This document shows, in pieces, positions 24,975-32,415 of a stretch of 42,031 nt of DNA. Position 1 is the stretch's first letter; each line of letters begins with the position of its first letter. Origin of the DNA: Bradyrhizobium macuxiense (GTDB lineage Bacteria; Pseudomonadota; Alphaproteobacteria; Rhizobiales; Xanthobacteraceae); contig NZ_LNCU01000092.1 in the NCBI RefSeq assembly GCF_001542415.1, positions 43,728-85,758 on the forward strand, written 5' to 3'. The notes under the pieces were generated by a model. The model was not told the DNA's origin, did not search any database, and saw nothing but the letters and a program-made list of their open reading frames with translations. The position numbers and the translations under genes were made by a program.

Positions 24975-25658
24975 ATGCCCGCCTCATCTCCTCCCCCCAT
25001 CATTGTATTCGATCTCGACGGCACGCTGGTCGAGACCGCGCCTGACCTGATCAGCGCACTGAATTATGTGCTCGACCGTGAGGGGCTGCCGCCGGTGCCG
25101 TTCGCCTCCGCGCGCAACATGATCGGCGCCGGGGCGCGCAAGCTGATCGAACGCGGGCTCGAGGTGGAAGGACGTACGGTCAGCGTCGACGAGCTCGACC
25201 GCCTGACCAAGGACTTCATTGGTTATTACGCCGAACATATCGCCGACGGCTCACGGCCGTTCGACGGGCTCGAAGCCGCGCTCGACACGCTCGAAGCGCA
25301 TGGCCATCGCTTCGCGGTCTGCACCAACAAGATCGAGTGGCTGTCCAAACTGCTGCTCGACCGGCTCGGCCTGAGCCCGCGCTTTGCCGCGATCTGCGGT
25401 CCGGACACCTTCGGCGTTGCAAAACCGGACCCCGCGTTCCTGCGCGAGACGGTCGCGCGCGCCGGCGGCCGGCTGCCCGGCGCGATCATGGTGGGCGACG
25501 CCGGGACCGATGTCGGGGTGGCGCGGCGCGCCCAGGTCCCCGTCATCGGGGTCGATTTCGGCTACACGGATGTGCCCATGGCGGAGCTCAGGCCGGACCG
25601 GCTGATCGGGCATATGCGCGACCTGCCGGAGGCCGTCGCCAGCCTCATGAAGGAATAA
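24975..25658 (+). CDS. gph: Phosphoglycolate phosphatase-like HAD hydrolase
   Basis: The 227-residue protein has the HAD motifs in order: FDLDGTLVE with nucleophile Asp13 and acid Asp15, VCTNK as motif II, GVAKPDPAFL with the motif III Lys, and GDAGTDVGVARRA as motif IV. The helical cap following motif I (residues 20-85) places it in the Gph subfamily. Gph removes 2-phosphoglycolate arising from DNA repair or from oxygenation by RuBisCO; the latter occurs in autotrophic Bradyrhizobium. The ATG at 24975 starts ten residues before motif I; a TTG at 24939 is in frame but unlikely. Exact substrate not proven. Confidence 0.85.
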   Translation: MPASSPPPIIVFDLDGTLVETAPDLISALNYVLDREGLPPVPFASARNMIGAGARKLIERGLEVEGRTVSVDELDRLTKDFIGYYAEHIADGSRPFDGLEAALDTLEAHGHRFAVCTNKIEWLSKLLLDRLGLSPRFAAICGPDTFGVAKPDPAFLRETVARAGGRLPGAIMVGDAGTDVGVARRAQVPVIGVDFGYTDVPMAELRPDRLIGHMRDLPEAVASLMKE

Positions 25659-25713
25659 TATTTCTGCAAAGCCTTGATCTTACTGTACATTTCTTAGCTA
25701 TGCGAATTTTTTG

Positions 25714-25728
25714 TTAACCATCCTTTAA
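25714..25728 (+). promoter_or_regulatory. CtrA-type box TTAA-N7-TTAA
   Basis: TTAACCATCCTTTAA matches the alphaproteobacterial CtrA consensus exactly in both half-sites and spacing. It lies 90 bases before the lipoprotein ATG (25819) in an A/T-rich stretch (25659-25730) in otherwise GC-rich DNA. CtrA is the cell-cycle response regulator of this class. The site could serve the lipoprotein gene. Confidence 0.5.
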
Positions 25729-25818
25729 TGAACAGGGCCCGCGCTGTTGCACCCCTGTTTCGACGCCCCTATGGTCCGGCCGGGGATTGTGGCTGATAGC
25801 CGCAGTAGAGTGTGGATC

Positions 25819-26316
25819 ATGCGTCGTGTCATCGTCATGGCGGTCGCCGGGTTGAGCCTGGCTGGCTGCTCCTCCTTCTCAATGGATTCGTTCAAGTCAG
25901 CGCCGCCACCGATGCAGGTGCAGCTCGATTCGGCGCCGCAAGGCGCCGACGCTGTGACCTCGGTCGGACCCGGCTGCAAAACGCCCTGTTCGGTGTCGAT
26001 CCCGACGCCCGAGACCAATTTCTCGGTTACCTTCAACCTGCCGAAGTACCAGCCGGCGAACGTGCCTGTCACGGTGACCCGCACGCCGGGCGACTTCACC
26101 ACGCCGGCCACGACCACCCTCGATCCGAGCCCGGTGTTCGCCGAGCTGAAGCCGGCCGGCCCGCCGCCGCGCGCGGCGCGCAAGATGCATCCGAAGCGAA
26201 AGAAGCCGAAGCCGGCCGCAGACGCCGCAGCGCCTGACACCGCCGCCGGAGGCTCGGCGTTCCCAGCACCGGCTCCCGCCGCCGCGCCTCCGCCGGCCGC
26301 CGCGCCGGCGCACTGA
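25819..26316 (+). CDS. PEGA-like lipoprotein with Pro/Ala-rich tail
   Basis: The 165-residue product begins with a lipoprotein signal MRRVIVMAVAGLSLAGC; Cys17 is the lipidated residue. A beta-rich segment follows (about residues 33-82) with VQLDSAPQGADAV, CKTPCSVSIP and FSVTFNLPKYQPANVPVTV. This looks like a PEGA-type surface domain with one likely disulfide. The remaining third is rich in Pro, Ala and Lys and low in complexity, perhaps spanning the cell wall. The frame extends upstream to 25747, but the lipobox decides the start. The function is unknown. A strong terminator hairpin follows at 26338, and a CtrA-type box lies upstream. Confidence 0.75.
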   Translation: MRRVIVMAVAGLSLAGCSSFSMDSFKSAPPPMQVQLDSAPQGADAVTSVGPGCKTPCSVSIPTPETNFSVTFNLPKYQPANVPVTVTRTPGDFTTPATTTLDPSPVFAELKPAGPPPRAARKMHPKRKKPKPAADAAAPDTAAGGSAFPAPAPAAAPPPAAAPAH

Positions 26317-26337
26317 GACAAGACTGCACCGCACAAA

Positions 26338-26368
26338 AGCCCGGCTCTCGCACCAGAGCCGGGCTCTT
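26338..26368 (+). terminator. Strong intrinsic terminator
   Basis: AGCCCGGCTCT (26338-26348) pairs perfectly with AGAGCCGGGCT (26355-26365) around a six-base loop, an 11-bp stem. It is followed by CTTTG on the plus strand and preceded by AAAA, so it may also stop transcription from the other side. It ends the lipoprotein transcript. Confidence 0.85.
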
Positions 26369-26508
26369 TGCTTCCGCCTCACGGCGATCACGATCCGGCA
26401 TCGCGCGATGTCCCTCGCCTATCGTGCGCGGGCGACTTTGCATGTTGCAGATCATCCTTTGGGACGCATTGTGACAGCGCGCCAACATGCATAGATTGTC
26501 TCTTAACC

Positions 26509-26526
26509 GGAGCCGGTCACGGCTCC
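26509..26526 (+). promoter_or_regulatory. Hairpin in the moaA leader
   Basis: GGAGCCG and CGGCTCC form a perfect 7-bp stem with the loop GTCA, 32 bases upstream of the moaA ATG. It could sit in the 5' leader and affect translation or be an incidental hairpin. The known molybdenum cofactor riboswitch fold was not recognised. Confidence 0.3.
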
Positions 26527-26558
26527 CGTGCAGGAACAAGGTGCAAGGCCCGAGTCGA

Positions 26559-27593
26559 ATGAACGGATCCACGCAGGCCACGTCTGACACGCTGTTCCGT
26601 CCGATGACCGATCCGTTCGGCCGGACGATCCGCTATTTGCGCGTCTCCGTCACCGACCGCTGCGACCTGCGCTGCTTCTACTGCATGTCCGAGGACATGA
26701 CCTTCCTGCCGAAGGCCGATCTGCTGACGCTGGAAGAGCTCGACCGGCTGTGCTCGGCCTTCATCGCCAAGGGCGTGCGCAAGATCCGCCTCACCGGCGG
26801 CGAGCCGCTGGTCCGCCGCAACGTGATGGGCCTGGTGCGCTCGCTGTCGCGCCATCTCGGAACCGGCGCGCTCGACGAGCTGACGGTGACCACCAACGGC
26901 TCGCAGCTCGCGCGCTTCGCCGGGGAACTCGCCGATTGCGGCGTCCGCCGCGTCAACGTCTCGCTCGACACGCTGGATGCCGCCAAGTTCCGCGCCATCA
27001 CCCGCTGGGGTGACATCGACAAGGTGCTCGCGGGCATCGAGGCCGCCCGCGCCGCGGGGCTCGCGGTCAAGATCAACGCTGTCGCGCTGAAGAACCTGAA
27101 CGAGGACGAGATCCCCGCGCTGATGGAATGGGCGCACGGCAAGGGGATGGGCCTGACGCTGATCGAGGTGATGCCGATGGGCGACATCGGCGAAGGCCGC
27201 ATCGATCAATACGTGCCGCTGTCATTGCTACGTGCCCGGCTCGAGAAGCACTACACGCTGACCGATCTCGACGACGACACCGGCGGTCCGGCGCGCTACG
27301 TCGGGGTCAGCGAGACCGGCGGCAAGCTCGGCTTCATCACGCCGATGACCCATAATTTCTGCGAGTCCTGCAACCGGGTGCGGATCACCTGCACCGGCAC
27401 GCTGCATACCTGCCTCGGGCACGAGGATGCCTCCGACCTGCGGAGGCCGCTGCGCGCGTCGCCCGACAACGACCTGCTCTCGGCCGCGATCGACCGCGCC
27501 ATCGGCCTGAAGCCGAAGGGGCACGATTTCATCATCGACCGCCGCCATAACCGCCCAAGCGTCAGCCGGCACATGAGCGTGACCGGCGGCTAG
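26559..27593 (+). CDS. moaA: GTP 3',8-cyclase MoaA (molybdenum cofactor biosynthesis)
   Basis: MoaA is a radical SAM enzyme that starts molybdopterin synthesis from GTP together with MoaC. The 344-residue product has the N-terminal cluster CxxxCxxC at Cys35, Cys39 and Cys42 (TDRCDLRCFYCM), followed by KIRLTGGEPLVR. The C-terminal second cluster is C-x2-C-x13-C in NFCESCNRVRITCTG. The protein ends in Gly-Gly, which MoaA needs for catalysis. The ATG at 26559 gives the normal start; the open frame reaches up to 26487, but the extra part is not family-like. No other moa gene is in the window. Confidence 0.96.
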   Translation: MNGSTQATSDTLFRPMTDPFGRTIRYLRVSVTDRCDLRCFYCMSEDMTFLPKADLLTLEELDRLCSAFIAKGVRKIRLTGGEPLVRRNVMGLVRSLSRHLGTGALDELTVTTNGSQLARFAGELADCGVRRVNVSLDTLDAAKFRAITRWGDIDKVLAGIEAARAAGLAVKINAVALKNLNEDEIPALMEWAHGKGMGLTLIEVMPMGDIGEGRIDQYVPLSLLRARLEKHYTLTDLDDDTGGPARYVGVSETGGKLGFITPMTHNFCESCNRVRITCTGTLHTCLGHEDASDLRRPLRASPDNDLLSAAIDRAIGLKPKGHDFIIDRRHNRPSVSRHMSVTGG

Positions 27594-27914
27594 TTTCCGC
27601 TTCTCGTCCGGCGCCCTCGCCGTCCCCCGATTACCAAGGTGGGACAACGGTTTGCCATGGCGTCAATTTGCCCATTTTCCGATTGACGGCGTTCCGCGTC
27701 GCTGATTTGGTGCCCCGGCTTTCACGCTAGCCTGGCCGGATAGGCCGCTGCCCATCAGGCGCAGCCAAGAACGGCGGAAGCGGATTTCGGGGGAGGACCG
27801 ACTTTTGCAACTGCTCCTGGAAAGTGAGCCGTGGCTCCGTGCGCATGCGCGCGGCGGCCCTGCGATGCTTGGCAAGATATTGGGCGCGCGCGCGGCGCGG
27901 CCGCGGAGATCGTG
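27594..27914. other. Intergenic region between moaA and dctQ
   Basis: This 321-bp gap should hold the promoter of the TRAP genes. No clear sigma-70 or sigma-54 promoter pair is visible; TTGACG near 27684 has no good partner. The frame of dctQ is open from 27831, but the part before 27915 is not TRAP-like. An open frame on the reverse strand (27663-27875) has no recognisable features. Confidence 0.4.
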
Positions 27915-28454
27915 ATGCGTCCATTGTTGGCTCTCAGTCAGGCCATCGACCTACTCAACGAGAAGATCGGCTATATCTGCAACCTGCTCGTCCTGCTCGC
28001 CTGCCTGGTCAGCGCCGGCAACGCGATGATCCGCTACGCGTTCAGCTATTCGTCGAATGGCTGGCTCGAGGCGCAGTGGTACATGTTCGCCATCCTCGTG
28101 ATGTTCGGCGCCTCCTACACCTTCAAGCGCAACGAGCATGTGCGGGTCGAGATCTTCTATCTGATGCTGTCCGAACGCGGCCAGCTCTGGCTCGACCTGA
28201 TCGGCACCCTGTTCTTCCTGATCCCGGCCTGCCTGCTGCTCGCCTACCTGTCCTGGCCGTTCTTCTACCAGGCCTATGCGGTGGGTGAGATGAGCGGCAA
28301 TGCCGGCGGCCTGCTGCGCTGGCCGATCAAGTTCGTTATCCCGTCCGGCTTCGTGTTGCTCGCTTTGCAAGGCGTCTCCGAGGTGATCAAGCGGATCGCC
28401 GCACTGCAGGGCTATGTGACGATCGACGCGAAGTACGAGAGGCCGACGCAATGA
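27915..28454 (+). CDS. dctQ: TRAP transporter small membrane subunit (DctQ family)
   Basis: The 179-residue protein has four membrane helices and the DctQ pattern NAMIRYAFSYSSNGWLEAQW, then a helix with MFGASYTFKRNEHVRVEIFY. The latter matches the conserved R/N-E-H-V-R-V-D/E region of small TRAP subunits. It forms the membrane complex with DctM for uptake driven by a sodium or proton gradient. The branch is the one labelled mannitol/chloroaromatic in some databases, an old name that does not fix the substrate. GGAG six bases before the ATG at 27915 decides the start. Its stop overlaps the dctM start (ATGA), so the subunits are translationally coupled. Confidence 0.88.
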   Translation: MRPLLALSQAIDLLNEKIGYICNLLVLLACLVSAGNAMIRYAFSYSSNGWLEAQWYMFAILVMFGASYTFKRNEHVRVEIFYLMLSERGQLWLDLIGTLFFLIPACLLLAYLSWPFFYQAYAVGEMSGNAGGLLRWPIKFVIPSGFVLLALQGVSEVIKRIAALQGYVTIDAKYERPTQ

Positions 28455-30052
28455 TCACGCTGGAGATGATGCCGCCCCTGATGTTCGGCGGCCTGATCAT
28501 AGCGATGCTGATCGGCTATCCGGTGGCGTTCACGCTCGCCGCGGTCGGCCTGTCGTTCGGCTTTCTCTCGATCTATCTCGGCTTCTTCGACCTGAACTTC
28601 CTGCAGGCGATCCCGGGCCGCATCTTCGGCAGCGTGCTGTCCAATGAGCTCCTGCTCGCGATCCCGTTCTTCACCTTCATGGGCGCGATATTGGAGCGAT
28701 GCGGGCTCGCCGAGGACATGCTGGATTCGATGGGCCAGTTGTTCGGCCCGATCCGCGGCGGCCTCGGCTATTCCGTGATCATCGTCGGCTTCATCCTCGG
28801 CGCCATCACGGGCACGGTGGCGGCGCAGGTCATCGCGATGGCGCTGATCTCGATGCCGGTGATGATCCGTTACGGCTACAACATCCGCTACATCACCGGC
28901 GTGCTGGCCGCCTCCGGCACCATCACGCAGCTGGTGCCGCCGTCGCTGGTCCTGATCGTGCTCGCCGACCAGCTCGGCAAGTCGGTCGGCGACATGTATC
29001 TCGGCGCCTGGGGCCCGTCAGTGTTCCAGATCCTGCTGTTCGCCGGCTACACCTTCCTGCTCGGCATCATCAAGCCGAGCCACGTGCCCGCGGTGCCGAA
29101 GGAAGCGCGCACGTTGACCGGCTGGGCGCTGTGGAAGAAGTGCCTGCTCGGCATCATTCCCTCCGCCGTGCTGATCTTCGTCGTGCTCGGCACCATGATG
29201 ATGGGCCTTGCGACCCCGACCGAGGCCGGCGCCATGGGCGCGGTCGGCGCGATCGTGCTCGCCGCCATCCACCACAAGGATTTCAGTGCGACCGGCAAGA
29301 AGATACTGATCGCAGGCGTGATCGCCGGCGGCATCGGCACCATCATCGCCATGCTCTACACCGAGAATCTGATCTTCAAGCTCGCCTTCGCGATCACCTA
29401 TCTCGCGGTGGTGTGGATCTGCCTCGAGGCCGTGAAGATCCCCGACCTGCGGGAGCTGATCAAGCAGGGCTACGAGACCACCATGCGCATCACCTGCATG
29501 GTCACCTTCATCCTGATCGGGTCGACCTGCTTCTCAGTGGTGTTCCTCGGCGTGTCCGGCGGCACCTGGCTGGAAAACCATCTGACGTCGCTGCCCGGCG
29601 GCGTCTGGGGCTTCCTGATCTTCATCAACCTGTTCATCTTCTTCCTGGCGTTCTTCCTCGACTTCTTCGAGATCGCCTTCATCATCCTGCCGATGATCGC
29701 GCCGATCGCGCAGAAGGTGCTCGCCCCCGTGGTCGGCCCCGACGCGGCGCTGATCTGGTTCGGCGTGATGCTCTGCGTCAACATGCAGACCTCGTTCCTG
29801 CATCCGCCGTTCGGCTTCGCGCTGTTCTACCTGCGCGGCGTGGCGCCGAAGGAAGTGAAGAGCTCCGACATCTATTGGGGTGCGATGCCCTGGATCGGCC
29901 TGCAGGCGATCATGGTGATCCTGGTGATCGCCTTCCCGATCACCGTCACCGGGCTGCTCGACAAGCCGCAGAACGTCGACCTCAACAAGGTCAAGATCGA
30001 GGTGCCGCAGATCGACCTGCCGCCGCTCGATTTCGGGCAACCAAAGCAGTAG
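28451..30052 (+). CDS. dctM: TRAP transporter large membrane subunit (DctM family)
   Basis: DctM is the transport channel of the TRAP complex. The 533-residue product has more than twelve hydrophobic segments. Family features are IPFFTFMGAILERCGLAEDM near residue 75, GAITGTVAAQVIAMALISMP near residue 117, GTITQLVPPSLVLIVLADQ (near 155) and LATPTEAGAMGAVGAIVLA (near 255). At 533 residues it is longer than the ~430-residue classical DctM; the extra part lies between the two halves and fits the 'mannitol/chloroaromatic' long form. It overlaps dctQ by 4 bases. No solute-binding protein follows at once; two such genes lie 8.5 kb away at 38588 and 39898 on the other strand. Confidence 0.93.
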   Translation: MITLEMMPPLMFGGLIIAMLIGYPVAFTLAAVGLSFGFLSIYLGFFDLNFLQAIPGRIFGSVLSNELLLAIPFFTFMGAILERCGLAEDMLDSMGQLFGPIRGGLGYSVIIVGFILGAITGTVAAQVIAMALISMPVMIRYGYNIRYITGVLAASGTITQLVPPSLVLIVLADQLGKSVGDMYLGAWGPSVFQILLFAGYTFLLGIIKPSHVPAVPKEARTLTGWALWKKCLLGIIPSAVLIFVVLGTMMMGLATPTEAGAMGAVGAIVLAAIHHKDFSATGKKILIAGVIAGGIGTIIAMLYTENLIFKLAFAITYLAVVWICLEAVKIPDLRELIKQGYETTMRITCMVTFILIGSTCFSVVFLGVSGGTWLENHLTSLPGGVWGFLIFINLFIFFLAFFLDFFEIAFIILPMIAPIAQKVLAPVVGPDAALIWFGVMLCVNMQTSFLHPPFGFALFYLRGVAPKEVKSSDIYWGAMPWIGLQAIMVILVIAFPITVTGLLDKPQNVDLNKVKIEVPQIDLPPLDFGQPKQ

Positions 30053-30067
30053 CAACGCGCAAGCCTC

Positions 30068-30091
30068 CGCGGTCCTCCTCAGGAGGCCGCG
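30068..30091. terminator. Hairpin between convergent dctM and histidine kinase genes
   Basis: CGCGG-t-CCTCC (30068-30078) pairs with GGAGG-CCGCG (30082-30091) around a three-base loop, with one bulged T. The stem of 10 pairs covers the end of the kinase gene and begins 15 bases after the dctM stop. No T-run follows, so it may be a weak bidirectional stop. Confidence 0.5.
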
Positions 30092-31410
30092 GCCGGCTCG
30101 TGCCTCGCGAGCCGGAAGCTCAGCGTGAACTGCGCGCCGCCCTCAGGCAGGTTCTCCACTTTCACCGTTGCCGCGTGGTCGTCGATCACGCCCTGCACGA
30201 TAGAGAGTCCGAGCCCGGCGCCGTCGGTGCGCCGGCGATCGCCACGCCAGAAGCGCTGGAAGATGAGGTTCTGCTCGCCCGGCGGAATGCCCGGCCCGCA
30301 ATCCCGCACCCGGACCGAACCATCATCGCGCACCTCGACGTCGACCGAGGTCTCGTCCGCAGTGTACTTGATGGCATTTTCAGCGAGGTTGAAGATGGCC
30401 CGCTGCAGCATCTCGGCATTGCCCTTGACCGGCACCGGCTCCTCGGTGCCGCGCAGCGCGATATCCTTCTGCCGGGCCAGCGCGTAAGGCGCGATCGAGC
30501 CGACCACCTCGGCGCAAACCGCACGCAAATCAGCCGTCTCGCCGGGATCGAGCACCAGCGTGTCGAGCTCGGCGATCTCGAGCAGCTGGCTGACGATGCG
30601 GCTCATGCTCTCGATGTCGGCATGCAGCTCCTGCGTGCCCTCCCCAGCCTTGAGGGTCTCGATCCGGGTCCGCAGGATCGCAAGCGGCGTACGAAGCTGA
30701 TGCGCGGCATCGGCAGTAAACTGCCGTTGCACGCGGAAGCCGTCCTCGAGCCGGTCGAAGGCCTGGTTGACGGCCGTCACCAGCGGCAGGATCTCGCTCG
30801 GAATCCGCTCCGTCGGCAAGCGGATGCCGGTCCGCGCCGGCCCGATATTCTTGGCCTCATCCGACGCCCTCACCAGCGGCGCCACGGCGCGGCGGAAGAT
30901 CAAGATATCGATGGCCAGCAGAAGCAAGAGGATCGGTATCGTGATCCAGCCGACTCGGCGGAAGAAATTGGCGACGATGTCGTCGGTGATGACGTCGCGG
31001 TGCGACAGGTCCTCGGCGACGTGGATACGAACGGTTTCCCCGCCGATGGTCCTCATCACGCTCGCACCCGCGATCATGTCGGACGAGGTCTGCTTCGATG
31101 GGCTGCCGCTGTGCGATGAAAACAGAATGCGGCCATCGGCATCGTAGATGTCGTAGCGGTAGCGGCCGTAGGCCTCGGAATAGAGGTCCTTGAGGCTCTC
31201 CGGCAGGCCGAGCGCCACCTTGCCGTCACGCCCGACGGTGAGCTTCTCGCCGAGCACGTCAGCCTGGTCGCGCATCGCCTCGCGATGCAGTTGGTCGATC
31301 TCCGAATTCAGCAGCCAGAGCAGCAGTATCGGCATGAAGACCGCAGCGATCGCGACCGCGACGATGTGCAGGAACACGATGCGCGAGGTCAGCGACGTGA
31401 AGCGAAACAC
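30079..31410 (-). CDS. Two-component sensor histidine kinase
   Basis: The 443-residue kinase has a first membrane helix (residues 11-34), a periplasmic sensor domain of about 120 residues with YRYDIYDADGRILFSSHSG, a second helix near residue 155-170 and a short HAMP-like linker. The phosphoacceptor His lies in FTADAAHQLRTPLAIL (about 245). The ATPase domain has N box NLAENAIKYT, G1 box DCGPGIP and G2 box GAGLGLSIVQG. This layout resembles TctE/QseC-type kinases. It follows the response regulator gene by one base, so the two form an operon. The signal is not evident from sequence; the divergent RND pump suggests a metal or toxic-compound stimulus (inference). Confidence 0.92.
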   Translation of the reverse strand: MFRFTSLTSRIVFLHIVAVAIAAVFMPILLLWLLNSEIDQLHREAMRDQADVLGEKLTVGRDGKVALGLPESLKDLYSEAYGRYRYDIYDADGRILFSSHSGSPSKQTSSDMIAGASVMRTIGGETVRIHVAEDLSHRDVITDDIVANFFRRVGWITIPILLLLLAIDILIFRRAVAPLVRASDEAKNIGPARTGIRLPTERIPSEILPLVTAVNQAFDRLEDGFRVQRQFTADAAHQLRTPLAILRTRIETLKAGEGTQELHADIESMSRIVSQLLEIAELDTLVLDPGETADLRAVCAEVVGSIAPYALARQKDIALRGTEEPVPVKGNAEMLQRAIFNLAENAIKYTADETSVDVEVRDDGSVRVRDCGPGIPPGEQNLIFQRFWRGDRRRTDGAGLGLSIVQGVIDDHAATVKVENLPEGGAQFTLSFRLARHEPAAAS

Positions 31411-31411
31411 G

Positions 31412-32086
31412 CTATTTCTCCTCGGCCATCAGGTAACCGACTCCGCGGATGGTGTGGATCGTGATCCTGGCATTGTGCTCGGCAAGCAGCTTGCGCAGCC
31501 GCGACACGTAAACCTCGACGGCGTTCGAGGCGACCTCGCCCGCAAGCCCGAAGATGTGGTCCTCGACGTTCTTCTTCGGCACCACCCGCCCCTGCCGCCG
31601 CAGCAGGATCTCGAGCACCGAGGTCTCGCGTGCGGAAAAGACATGCGGAGTGCTGTCGATGAACACCTGGCGGCTCTCGGTGTCGTAGACAAGGTTGGCA
31701 AGGCTCAGCGAGGAGCCGAGCAGCTGGCCCGGCCGGCGCAGGATCGCTTCGAGCCGCGCCACGAGTTCTTCGAGCGCGAACGGCTTGGCCAGATAGTCAT
31801 CCGCGCCGCTGCGCAGGCCGTTGACCCGATCCTGCAGTCCGTCGCGCGCGGTCAGCACAAGAACCGGCAGCGGGTCAGTCTTGCGGCGAAGCTCCGACAG
31901 CACCGAGAGGCCGTCACCGTCGGGCAGGCCGAGGTCGAGGATCATCGCGGCATAGGTGACGCTGCGCAGCGCATCGCGCGCCTCCGCAACGCTATGGACA
32001 AGGTCCGCCTCATATCCCGCCGCCATCAGCCCGTTGGCGAGCAGACGCGACAGCTCGATGTTGTCCTCGACGATCAGAAGGCGCAC
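31412..32086 (-). CDS. OmpR/PhoB-family response regulator
   Basis: The 224-residue protein has a receiver domain with Glu7-Asp8, phospho-acceptor Asp51 (MILDLGLPDGDG), the conserved Thr in VLTARD and Lys in LAKPFALEELVAR. A winged-helix output domain follows (about 125-220) with ARETSVLEILLRRQGRVV, EVYVSRLRKLL and the final TIHTIRGVGYLM. This is the TctD/QseB-like architecture. The frame runs on upstream to 32197 without resemblance to the family. The GTG at 32086, preceded by AGGA at eight-base spacing, starts exactly at RLLIVEDN and is preferred. The gene heads the two-component operon and is divergent from the RND adaptor gene. Confidence 0.92.
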   Translation of the reverse strand: MRLLIVEDNIELSRLLANGLMAAGYEADLVHSVAEARDALRSVTYAAMILDLGLPDGDGLSVLSELRRKTDPLPVLVLTARDGLQDRVNGLRSGADDYLAKPFALEELVARLEAILRRPGQLLGSSLSLANLVYDTESRQVFIDSTPHVFSARETSVLEILLRRQGRVVPKKNVEDHIFGLAGEVASNAVEVYVSRLRKLLAEHNARITIHTIRGVGYLMAEEK

Positions 32087-32415
32087 TGAAACAATCCTGT
32101 CATCATCCAAGCCGTCCTGTTCGCACACCCGATTGCGACAAGCCAGTGACTTGAGACATCGCGGCCAGATCACCATTTGCGCAATCGCATTGTGCAAACG
32201 ACACGCATTTCAGCAAACCGTATCGCGCGCGCTATCCGGGCTATGTTTTCGCTGCTGTTCGCGCCGACGGCTCCCATGAAAAGTAGATAAATGTGCCTGA
32301 GCTGCCAATAGGATTTCCTCGCGTTCAATATCATTGTGCGAAGCAATGTAAGGTTGGCGTAAGCCCACTCTGATAACAGTTCTCGGGCTTCGCCGAGATC
32401 GACTCCCTGCCCTTG
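32087..32415. other. Divergent regulatory region between response regulator and RND operon
   Basis: This 329-bp gap is the richest in A/T of this part of the window, particularly 32270-32350. It contains GTAAG-N6-GTAAG (see next entry), the inverted repeat CATTG-N7-CAATG (32332-32348) and a TTGCGCAAT...ATTGTGCAA pair near 32175-32195. No gene is seen. Both operons should be started from here. Confidence 0.6.
32348..32363 (+). promoter_or_regulatory. GTAAG direct repeat, candidate response-regulator site
   Basis: GTAAG at 32348-32352 recurs at 32359-32363, exactly 11 bases on, so both copies face the same side of the DNA helix. Tandem half-sites with about one helical turn spacing are typical of OmpR/PhoB-family regulators, and one is encoded directly alongside. 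The site lies 53 bases before the RND adaptor start. An inverted repeat CATTG...CAATG touches its left end. Confidence 0.5.

Noticed and set aside
25734..25818. Possible tRNA-like fold before the lipoprotein gene
   Set aside because: The G/C-rich start and the length suggested it, but no T-loop (GTTCGA-type) or anticodon arm could be placed.
28699..31119. 806-residue open frame covering dctM and part of the kinase gene
   Set aside because: It is a frame-shifted shadow with Arg/His-rich translation; both genes beneath it have full family motifs.
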